In this document: in pieces, positions 26,298-36,877 of the stretch | Numbering within the stretch: position 1 is the stretch's first letter | How the letters are laid out: each line of letters begins with the position of its first letter | Source of the DNA: Xylaria sp. FL1777 | Lineage: Eukaryota; Ascomycota; Sordariomycetes; Xylariales; Xylariaceae | NCBI GenBank assembly: GCA_022578965.1 | Contig: MU400575.1 | Location: forward strand, 62,001 to 126,000 | Length of the DNA: 64,000 nt | Direction of reading: 5' to 3' | Made by a program: the position numbers and the translations under genes | Notes under the pieces: model-generated | Seen by the model: the letters and a program-made list of their open reading frames with translations, nothing else | Told to the model about the DNA's origin: nothing | The model's database searches: none

Positions 26298-29200
26298 ACA
26301 GGGGTTATTTTCTAGTACGATCAACAACAGCACGATTCTGCGCGTCCTACGGAATGAGAGATTGAGTTGGCTAAGTTGATGTACGAGGTGCATTTTCATT
26401 CTGCGAGGATTTCGACACAAACAAAAATTCACTTCTCGTGATAGAGCAGTCTGTGACTATCTACGATATATCAGTGCTGGACCCTCGAACATGATGAGAC
26501 TACGTATCACTAAATATTCGATTCTGTGTGGTTAGTTATCCACTTGTATTAAGTTTGCATATTGGGCTGTGTATCCCATTATCATCAAAAGCATTTACTT
26601 AGGTTTTAAGGGGCAATTAGGGGACATGGAGTTTTGGTCAACGGCAGCATGGTACTGGCCTAGCATTGCATGTACTCTAGGATAGATAGCTCGAAAGGGG
26701 AAGGACGTCGACTGTATATACCGGTATCTTGGGACGGCCGAAGACCCGCGAACCGTTCTGTTACAACGGTGAACGGTCGCGTTGGACAAATAAGAAAAAA
26801 CCCACAAATCATCGGATAGTCTCCCTAAACCGCTATAACCGTCACAACTCTCATCGCGACTCGGTTCTGCATCGTCTACGACTGTTTTTAGGTGTTACTG
26901 GGTTCGAGGAGACACAACGAACCTCTCTCTCTCTCCACAGAGATGCGATCAACCCAGAAGGGCTCTCATTGGCCGATTCTGTCGGGTATTTTATGATTTG
27001 TCAAAGATCTATCCAAGACGTTTGTGATCCTGGACAATGGAAGATCCCCTCTTGGCAGCCAGAGCTCCAATTCAAACCCTAGCAGTCAACAAGTACCCTT
27101 GCATCAGAACGCACTCCCACCTCATACCACGGCGGAGAATGACGTGACCCAAGTAGGGCTGCCATCCCCGGTGAAGGATTATGTTATGATTGGTCAACTT
27201 GGACATGCGCACATGAGCGAGATCCCTACGCTTTTGTCAGCTCTCCCATCTATACAGCGCGTATTATAGGCCAAGCTGCAGCAAAGACGAGGTCGTTTCA
27301 AGTCAAACAGCTACAGCGTCTTGTACGTGTTCTTGCTTCATGAACTCAAACCCGAAACGGATAACGCTGCAAGCGGCTTGCTCATAACAGGCTTAGTAGT
27401 TTTATCGTGCAGGACATTCACTAACATCCCAGCTTTCCGCCCGCTACTCCAGCCAATCCAGCTCAACAAGAGACGGAAGGAGAAGTAAGGAGGAGACGTT
27501 GCGCGGACGGTCCATTCATTCATGATACCGAGAAGCGGACACCTTACTATGTAAGGAAGAATGAGCGATGAGTGGGATTGGAGCTACCGTGCAAGGATAA
27601 ACTGGATTTCGGAGCATGGGTCTTATGTTTTCAACTCAACTCGCTTAACTTATCCGCGCGCCAGACGGCTTACAAGGTTGATTTTGATTCGTCCCCCGCC
27701 GTTAGAATCGCTGCTCCTACCAGATTGACAATATACCACGATGGTCTGTTCTAGGGCAGATCGGCAGAGATGAGAGCAACCGAAGAAGGGGGGTACTGTA
27801 TCTCCGTTTATCTGCTTATTACGTGTACACCAGACAACAAGGCGCTTTGGCGTTCTTGAGACCTCGGGATGAACCGAGCATTAGCAATGCTACAATCAAT
27901 TCCCACCGAGGAGAAAGACTCTGCATGCAACACTGCACTCCAACGCTGACTGGCTGACTGACCTCAACGGCTCCCGAAACGGGCCAGAGTACAAAAGCAC
28001 TGTGCAACCATAGGACTATAATGGGCTTTCTCGTCTGTTAATCGTTTATGATGGGTCATATTCTCCGCAAGCCACGCAAAGGAAAACATCGGCTCCCACC
28101 AATACTGTGTAGATCCTCGCTCACTATTTATGGGCTTGCTAAGAAGTGGCGCAAAAACAGAAGTCCCTAATGACCATAACAACGAAAGCAACAATGTCCG
28201 TGGGTCCCATCTAGGATGTAACAAGGCCACCGTGCGACCCCCCGGATGTATCTGTTACTCGTTTTGTTTGCTTTTGCAGCGAGAATATGGACGGCGTGCG
28301 TGCATCCAGACAACGGCAAACCCCTCTCCCCGGGCTTGGCTGTCTAGGGGTCTCCAGAAATGGAATCGGCCTGCTCTCTTTACAGTACCGAGATCAATAA
28401 GTCAAGACACGACATGATGATATATGGCTTTGGTAAGAACGGCTCTCCCTTTCCCGTCCTGGAATGCCCCGTCTGCTATGCATCTACGTCGCATTTGGCA
28501 ACCTGCTGGGGAGATGTCTAGTATGCAGACTGGGGGGACAGTAGCAAGCTTTTCGAACCCCTATTGGAGAAAGGCGACATATGCACGATGACTGGCATCT
28601 GCTTCAGTCTGCGCCCTCAGATAAACAAGACACACGGACTCTACCCCGCGCTGGCCCTTTTGCTTCTCCCTCTGTTGTGCTCTGGCCATTTCTGGAGGGG
28701 CTCTTGTGACCCTTTGCCCCGTTCGCTGTTCGGGGGGAGGGTTACAGTAACGCTGGCAATTTCAGAACACTGAAAAATCGCGGGATCGACGCGTCTTGAG
28801 ACGCATCCTGCAGATTGCGCGGGGTTTTATTTATAGCATCATCTCCACGAACAACAACCCTTTCTTATTTTCCTCTCCCTTTTCCGATTTTCGAAACTTG
28901 CTATATACGAAAATGGCGTGTTTAGTCGAGGTGGAAAAAACAACAACACGCTCAGTCAGAAAACCCCATGCCAAGGGAACCTGATCACAACACACGGAGT
29001 AATCAGACGGTTTCCGAGCCGTACCTACTGTACGAGGTACGGCATGGGTTGTCGTGGTGTTATCTGCGTGTATGCGCGCAAGCGTATGCGCGTGCGGCTC
29101 ACAGCTTACGCAGAGACCTTTCGTTCATGGAAAGACGCTCTTCATTGAGTGTTTCAGTTGTTCTCTGTAAACACGGCAATTGTTGGGTTTGCTCGACTTT

Positions 29201-32200
29201 GAGGATGATATCAGCTAGCATTGTTAGTAAAGGACCGTATTATGTCCGTTAACCATTATTTGTATAGCAGGAGCGGCAGCAGGTGTTCGTGATGCTTGGA
29301 GGGCGTAATACTGTGATGGACTTTGTGTCAGCTGATTGCCTCGTCACCTTACCGTGCCTCACGCATGCAAGACGCGCGATGGCAAGCAGTTCAGCTCTGT
29401 ATTCTCGGCTCAGGTAGACTGGGGCCTACAGAGCGATTTGTGAAGGAAGGTTCCCTTGAAGGCCTCATGATCGTACTGGTATTATTCCTTTTGGGCATAT
29501 TACATACTGCGGTATAAGATACACGATCCTAGACAGGTGACCGCGGAAAGGTGGAACAAGCTGGATAATATTACTATACGAAGCTGAGACTTCTACAAGG
29601 CCTGGCTCTCAGCTGGGTTCATAGCTTGCAGACCTTTATGATATTTTGCCCTACATTCTGAGTGAGTAAAGCAAATTAATACGTTATCATCTGTCCTTTG
29701 TAATTACTATGTTGTATAGACTCACTTCATCGAGTCATTGCGTCTACCCTTGTCCTTGGTTCACTCATTTTACTCCCCTATCTCACTGCTTTGTATTTAC
29801 CACATACTGTACTCAACATCCTAGGTTATTTGGCGGGTTGGCGTGGATCTCGTGACGTGTCCGGTCTGTACGTATGACCCGGATAGCAATTCTCACGGCT
29901 GCAAGCATTGCATTGTTGCCAACAAACCGGCATGGTCCTCCCACATATCTCTACACCACATATTGGAACATCCGATTACCTATTAGGTTTCATGCATCTC
30001 GACTCACCTTAAAAATGCAAAAGCTGATTTGTGTCCTTGTCTAGGTAGTGTTGTTGTTCTTCTACGGCAGCCATTACACAATGCGGTCACCAACGCCTCC
30101 AGTCCAAGGCATCAAATCAGTATGATAAACCCCCATACAGGATAAACAAACCATTTCGTAACAAGCATGGCAATCATGCACGGATGACATGGATGGAGTC
30201 TATTCGTGCACTTATCTCAAGCTAGCGGTGTAAAAAAAAAACATCGTTCGATTACTCTGCTGATTGATACCTGGTCTACGGCAGTTATGTCTTGCATCAA
30301 AGGCCTGTTGTTCTCATCATATCGATCGACAAGTAGGAAGACCAAGACGAAAAAAAAGAGGGTAAGGAAAATCCCCATCTGCACAACATAGTATGCTGGT
30401 AAAGGAAGCGAAATCTAGACTATCTTGTCTGCGTCTAATCCTAGCCCGTTGGGCAGAAGACCAATCCATGGGCTCGGATTCCAGATCCCGCCCTTCACTG
30501 CCTCGGCTATCCAACCATTCAGTTATCTCCTCCTTCGCGGAGATGCCGCCAGGCGGTTCTTCCTTGCGTCTATGGCTCTGCCGTACCCTCGCGTCGCTTT
30601 GCCTCGCATTGTTCTGCCTACGCAGTATCTGCCCACCATTGCGAGGTAGCTGCCAAGAACCCATAGTTGGATTCATCATCCCTGCGTACTCAGTGACCAG
30701 GTTCACACACGACCCCTCCGATAACGTTATTTAAGTCTTGGGGTGGCCTTCTTCCAAGAAACCAAGCCTCGTTGAGGCCGAGCTCTAGCAGTAGCGCCAT
30801 ATTCCCATCATGTAGCCGGTTTGCGATGCGGCAATCGTCAAAGGCGTGTGTTGTATTCCCATGGGGACCAGGGTGTCAGCCTGGTCAGGTCAGGGCAGTT
30901 CTCTGGTGTATACTAGAAATAGGCGAGGGGTTGCCATCGAGCTGTCTGGTTTTAGGTGGACTAGTACCGTAGATAGCGGACTTGTCGAGCGTGGCGCAAC
31001 GCATTCCATCTTGGGAACTAGTAATTTTCGTCCCCATGGCGAAAATACATTGCGACTTTCCAATCAAGACCCCATGAATAAAACCAGGACGGTCCCGTTC
31101 CTAGCATGGCTGGCCAGAATAGGGGTGGGGGAATGCCTTATTATTGACAGTTAGTACATGGATGTCCACGATCCCGCCCCCGGCCCCTGGCGTCTCGCCA
31201 TCGAACTCCAAACCACCCTCGACGGATACCGGCAGAGGGTACCTCGCTGAATTTTTCCCAACCCCCGTGTCTTTTTCGACAGCCGTCGCCCTTTTTTTCA
31301 ATGCGTCGTCGCGGAATATCCCGCGAAGGTCGACTCCAAAGCCCACGAGATCAGCTTAGCGCTATCCAAGTACGCATAAGAAAGAACGTCGTTTTGAGAA
31401 AAAAAAAAAAATCTCTCGCGCCGCGTGGGGGTAGCAGCTCGTGCCGCGGGCATCCATGAGACGAACCCGGCTTCGATGGTCCGATGAGCGGCGTCCAAGG
31501 AGGGGATCAACCCTACACTACACTATATTCGAAAGCGCACGTATTTGCAAAAAGGAAAGGGGTGCTCAGACCCTGAAGATCGTTGGTGTAGACGTCAGCA
31601 GCCCCCCCGTGTCGAAGCAACACGTTGTTTTTTCTCGTTCATTTTAGTCGATATGCATGGTGTAGTGTAGACAACGAGTAACTAATAGGGAGCTTCCCTG
31701 GACCCGGGAACACGGAAGCGAACGCCCATTTCCCTCTTCTCGAGTTGGACATATATTGTTCCGGCTAAGGTAAGTATACGCGCACCTACTTACTGTACAC
31801 TCACTGCCTTACATAGGTAGTAGACGCAGGGACTTGATGACGTCAAGTATAGAATCGATTGACGAGCTGGGATGAGGAGAGGTCGATCGATGTCTCAATC
31901 CTGCCTTCGCGGACGTCTACCCTCCGTCGTAATTTCCGAGACGATGGACCAGCCGTCATGCGGTCTGCTTAACGCCCCTGGGAACCGAGAGAATTGGTTG
32001 CGAAAAGATACTTCGTTGGAGAAGATGTGAGGTGAATTGTATACTCGAGTTGGATATCCATATTGAGATATCTAGCTAGCTTATTCAATAGTGTAGGAGG
32101 AAGGCAGATGTTGCCTGAGGACACGGCCCGCGGTACGTCTCCCTTATCAACGATGAGTGAGACCACTACTAAATGAGTTTTCAGAGTTAATATATGACAA

Positions 32201-33425
32201 AGACGTTGCGGATATCCTAGCTTGATGGTCGAGTCAAAACTTATGACCGTAACTCATTAGTGGATGGACCAAATCTGTTGCCTAGGTCTTTCCCCTAACA
32301 GTATCGTCCAGTAAATAACCACCCTTAGGTATCATCGACTCATTATTTCAGTGCGGTTTACGCTGGATAAAGTTCTAGCTACACCAGACGCGGTAGTACT
32401 GGCTCCTTTCTCAACTGTCTCTTGTACTATGGGTCACCCGTGGCGTAATTCTGAATTTAAAGGCATTCCAGAGCGCCTGCCTAGTCTACCCTAAACTCAG
32501 CACGTCCTTGCGGTTATCTAGATAGTTGCAACCTGTGTCAGACTGAGTTCAAATGGAGTCTATTATGATATAGCGTTTCTGGTTTGATATGTCGAGATAC
32601 TACAGGGTGAGATGACAAGTAGGTGTCTCTCTATGACGAAAGGAACGGATAAGGTTTAGTGAGTTTTAAAGATTGACGAGTTCATAGAAACTTCTACCCG
32701 ATTAACTCTCTTAGGTGTTGTGGAGTGCAATAGATCAAGAACAAACTAGAGATAAATAACCCCATACCTGTGTTACCTATTAGCTTTATTCCAGAATATG
32801 TCAAATGGAATTTCGAATACATCTCACTAGATGATTCTTCGGTGCGTGTAATACAAAACAAAGGGGGGACGCATCAGGACATCACGACGAGTTATATCAC
32901 AATTCAAGCCATTACTCTTGTATACGTCCAATTTCTGGGACATTCTCGTTCTAGAGGTACGGTGAAGCATAAAATCGTCCCAGCTATTTCTAGAATTATT
33001 CTGGACGCCGGATCAAGAAAAAGTTGAAAGGAAACAGAGTCCCAAGATTTCATGCGGTCCTTTGAACCAGAGTAGCAAATCTTTAAGGTGATTTTCAACA
33101 GTTTTGCAATATGAACCTACTCGATCTCAGGGTGAAGCTAAAGAATATGGTTTACTTCCTTGTTCTTTCCCCAATCGACGTTCACTTGTCATTCTTTTGT
33201 TCTCAGGTAATTCTCTGGTTGCCTACCATGTTTCACTTGAGGTGACTCACAAGCGATAAGTTGAAGAGCTTTAGAAACAACATCTTAGGAATTCTTAGTT
33301 GCAGCTGTTCATAAATTGTTTGCTACCATCTACCATCATGATGTAATCACCCCATCATCCTCTAATACCAGCCAGAATACCTTTCACTTGAACCCACGGA
33401 TCATAACCCTCTTCAACTCGTCAGA
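26298..33425. other. Gene desert, part 2
   Basis: Seven kilobases without a supported gene. The first few hundred bases are probably 3' UTR of the P/Q-rich gene. The rest shows only short overlapping ORFs. The two most coding-like, both on the minus strand (30317-30706 and 31101-31346), have no recognisable domain and are discussed under rejected items and findings. Poly-A/T tracts occur near 30231 and 31399. I find no tRNA or transposon protein. Confidence 0.55.
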
Positions 33426-34100
33426 ATGTGCAAGATCGTTTGCAACGTCACCTATAGCTGCGGCCACACAGAGCCATGGGTCACTCCGCGTTCGTGCCAG
33501 TTCGATGCCGAGGGTAATCGCAAGCGGACCGAGGAAGATCCAATGTGCCTCATCCCAGGTCACTGTTGGGCTTTCGGCAGCGTGAGGCAGATTAATATCG
33601 TTGACGAGCTACTATGCAGCACCTGCTTCATTGCCAAGACCGAAGGGCGACGAGACATCTCAGCTAAAGCACGAGAAAACATGATTTCCAAGGCCACAAG
33701 GGAGGCGAAATTCCACTCTCGCTGCGCCAAAAGCCACATCAAGGAAGCTGAAGAGAGGTCTCAGCTGAGAGATATAAGCGTCTCGCGTATCGACAGAGCC
33801 ACGGGTGGTGCCTTGAAGCGCCTTGATCTCGCCTTCTCAGATGCGCAGATGGAGCACTGGCATTTTGCGGAGCTGCTCCAGATTGTGATTGGCCTGCCAT
33901 TCTTGAACAAGGAGCGGCTTGTTGGGAAATTTGCGAGTGAAGCCGAGAAGAAGTTTGACGTTGGGGATGTCAGAGATTTGTACGAGCTCTCGACGAAGTA
34001 CCGGAAATTCGGGGACTACTTTCGAAAGGGATTGAAGAACCCTAGTGTCCTTGATGAGCCCCAGGAGACAAAAAAATCGGCAGGACTTTCAGAGGAGTAA
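33426..34100 (+). CDS. Small Cys-rich hypothetical protein
   Basis: A single-exon ORF of 224 aa with no family I can name. The N-terminal 75 residues carry eight Cys and two His in pairs (CKIVC, YSCGHTE, CQF, MCLIPGHC, LLCSTC), suggesting a zinc-binding fold. The rest is highly charged and predicted helical. No signal peptide or membrane segment is seen. The start is supported by A at -3 (AGAATGTGC). It converges on the MFS transporter with 295 bp between the stop codons. Similar orphan proteins with a YSCGH-like start are common in filamentous fungi (recollection, not verified). Function unknown. Confidence 0.7.
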   Translation: MCKIVCNVTYSCGHTEPWVTPRSCQFDAEGNRKRTEEDPMCLIPGHCWAFGSVRQINIVDELLCSTCFIAKTEGRRDISAKARENMISKATREAKFHSRCAKSHIKEAEERSQLRDISVSRIDRATGGALKRLDLAFSDAQMEHWHFAELLQIVIGLPFLNKERLVGKFASEAEKKFDVGDVRDLYELSTKYRKFGDYFRKGLKNPSVLDEPQETKKSAGLSEE

Positions 34101-34395
34101 AATGTTGGATAAGAAAGGATATATCCGAGCACTCGCAGGTAGAGATAGAAGCATGTCGATTTCAGCTTCTCATAAATGATTAATATTCTACAACAATATA
34201 AGTTTACTTAGCGCTACCTGTGACAACGTCCAAAAGCCTCAGTGTTTTCCGATATTGTTCAATTTAGATGTTTCTTTTACCGTGAATCGGCACTAGATCA
34301 TGTCTATAAGTTGGCTCTAAATCCGCTTATTCGCTTGTCCTCATATTAATGAGCCTCTTTTGCATATTTTGAGTAGTCAAAGATCCTTCTCCGGG

Positions 34396-36877
34396 TCATG
34401 TAGTATCCGTAACCTCGATGTTCACTAATGCTTTCTGGGTGAGCCCTTTCTCTTCTTGGGGAAAGCTGCGGACTGTGACATTGCCATTTCGTTTCATCTC
34501 TATTTCGGCTCTCCTTTGCATTTCAAGCTTTCTCTCCTTCAATTCGATGCAGAAAGCAGATCCGGCCCGGATCCTCTCGCCCTGCCACAGGAAAACAAAT
34601 GGTATAGCACTAAGGATCAGACTAAGGCCTCCCAATAGTCCGAGGGCACCGCTAATACCAAGTTGCTCGAACATGGACGTGGTGGCAAGCGGAAGCACGA
34701 CAGCAAGAAGGGAACGAGCAGAGCTAGCGGCGGCGTTAGCGCTCGCGGCGAATATCTCGTAAGCATCGGTGACATAGTTGAGCATTCCGATGAATATTAG
34801 CTGAAAGCCCATCCCGAAGCCTATTCCCGCCAGCGAAGGGACCGCATAGTGAACATCCGTCTTGGCCGAGAAACCTAGCCAGAACAACGAAATCGCAAAT
34901 ACCGGGCCACCTATAGCCGCCAAAGGAACGCGGTTGTACTCCTCTTTCTTCGTCCATGGACGACCCTCCTCTTGAGCTTTGCTGAAATATCTACCCCATG
35001 CGAAGAAAGTTCCTAAGGCTATGGAGACGCCACCGAGGATGGGTAGGAACAACAGACCAGTAACGCCAGGGGAAAGGCCATAGAGGTTTTGGAATATAAT
35101 GGGGAATGAACCAAAGGAGATGTAGAATATCTAAGGAAACCTAAGAGTTAGCATGATAGTAATGTGTCACTGACTTATAACAAAGTGCAGCAACAATTAA
35201 AAATTTCCTTACCGCGTAGACGAGAGCGAGGTAAAGGCAAGTAGCCGTTACGATTGTTTCCGTCAATATCATACGGATGGGCCTTGTCAAAACTTTGGTT
35301 ACAACTTGCTTGATATCCTTGTCTTCTAGCTCAAAGGCGGCGTAGACTTGAGCTGTTGGGTCTACTTTGCGAAACTTCTGAGCTCGTCGGGTCAGAAGAA
35401 CAGGAGCATAGGTTTCAGGGACCAGAAAGATAACTGGGATCAAGGTTACACCGGCGTATATCAGAGCAATCCACTACACCATTCAGGGTCAGTAAGTATT
35501 GTCTTAATGAAGGTCCGCAAGGATTTTAGAAAACATGTAGAGCCGTTAAGGCAAAGTTCTGGCCCGAGAAGACACTCCTGTGCCTTTAATAAAGACTAGA
35601 CTGGCGGGACGTGACACCGAGAATGACTTACGAAAGTCCAACGCCAGCCAATGGTGGTAGAACAAAATCCGGATATGATAGGCGCCAAAAGAGGTCCGCA
35701 TATCGTCGTCTTTACATATTATTATTATTAGTAAGATAGAATTTCCTGCAGTGTCACAATAAAGGTCTTACCGCCATGAAGTACGCCACTACAACATATG
35801 AAGTTAGCAATGGTCATTTTAAGTGTACTCTGTACTATCTTGGGACCGCAAAGGAGTTTGAACCCTCAATGGGTCACCAAAACGAGAAGTGGATGACTCC
35901 GGGAATTACTCACAGACACGCCCCCTTTCGACAGGGTCCTCGCTGTAAGGGCAAAGAGTTAGAAACTAGTATGTATAGAAAAATCGACTCATCATTGGGA
36001 TACTGAGCCAGTATGCAGGAGAAAACGGCCTATGAGAGCAAAGAATTTGCCAAAAACGAGAACTAAAAGACTTCGAAGGACTAACTAGATGTCGGCAAGC
36101 TGCCCGGTGACGACAGCGATGGGAGCACTACCAAAGGCTCCGCAGAGCAACCGGAAGATGAGGAAGGCAGGCCAGTTGGGGGCGAGCGCGCAACCTAGCG
36201 TCCATAGAATAAACAGAAACAGGGTGGTGATGGTCAGGTTTCGACGACCGATATGCTCGCTGAGCGGCCCCCCTATCGCAACTGTAAGCTACTTGGCCGG
36301 TAGCGCAGAGGGTCCTGATCTACTGCTCGATATAGGCTTACAGAGCAGCGGCCCGAAGACATAGCCTATTAGATATGTCGAGATTGGAAGGACCTTTTGC
36401 GTGTCTGATGTAACTCCCCATTCTCGCGTTATGTAAGGGACTGCCATGCTCGGTAAGCTGCTGCCCATCGTGCTATTGATGACATTCGCCATAGTCGTGA
36501 TAGCGAGGAAGATCTTGCGTCTCTAGGGAAAAGTAAGTTAGACTAGTACGGAGTGTAATGACTGACTGCCATGTGCTACGTACCTCCGACCAGTTATAGG
36601 GGTTCTCTTTGTCATTCGGCTCCCATGAGATGATCTCCTTGCCAGAGCCGTCAGGCATGGGATGGTAATGTGATCCATTATATGGCTGCACTCCGTTATC
36701 TGCTTCTTCGGTTTTGTAGCGAGATTCCGCATCTTGTTTGCTCAGTGTGTGGACTAGATTTGATAAGTCGCGGAGAGTTCCTTCTATTCGTATGGAAAGC
36801 GCATTTGAAGAATGTCGTGATAATCGAGTCGAGAACTCGAGCGACCTGGGCCGATCAATAGACTCCGAGTCTGTCAT
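34396..36877 (-). CDS. MFS transporter, DHA1 drug:H+ antiporter type
   Basis: A plasma-membrane proton antiporter expected to export small toxic molecules or secondary metabolites; the substrate is unknown. Minus-strand exons in order are 36584-36877, 36342-36522, 36086-36272, 35914-35942, 35772-35788, 35632-35709, 35213-35473 and 34396-35130, giving 1782 nt and 593 aa. A hydrophilic N-terminus with ENPYNWSE precedes TM1. The first half contains FGPLLWGPLSEHIGRRN (MFS motif A region), GQLADIYEDPVERGR, and AYFMATTICGPLLAP continuing to GWRWTF. The central loop has PETYAPVLLTRRAQKFRK. The second half has YGLSPGVTGLLFLP and a further membrane block ending in a charged tail. These are typical of the CaMDR1/FLR1/polyamine branch. 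Exons 4 and 5 are only 29 and 17 nt, and all phases close. Start: the first ATG of the open frame. Confidence 0.9.

Noticed and set aside
30317..30706. 129-codon minus-strand ORF
   Set aside because: It overlaps an equally long plus-strand ORF, shows no domain, and its Arg/Glu/Ser composition could come from a skewed stretch. Left as uncertain, not annotated.
12050..33425. RIP-degraded transposon island
   Set aside because: Base composition is mixed and not AT-extreme, and no transposon protein remnant or terminal repeat could be seen by eye. A RIP index calculation was not possible.
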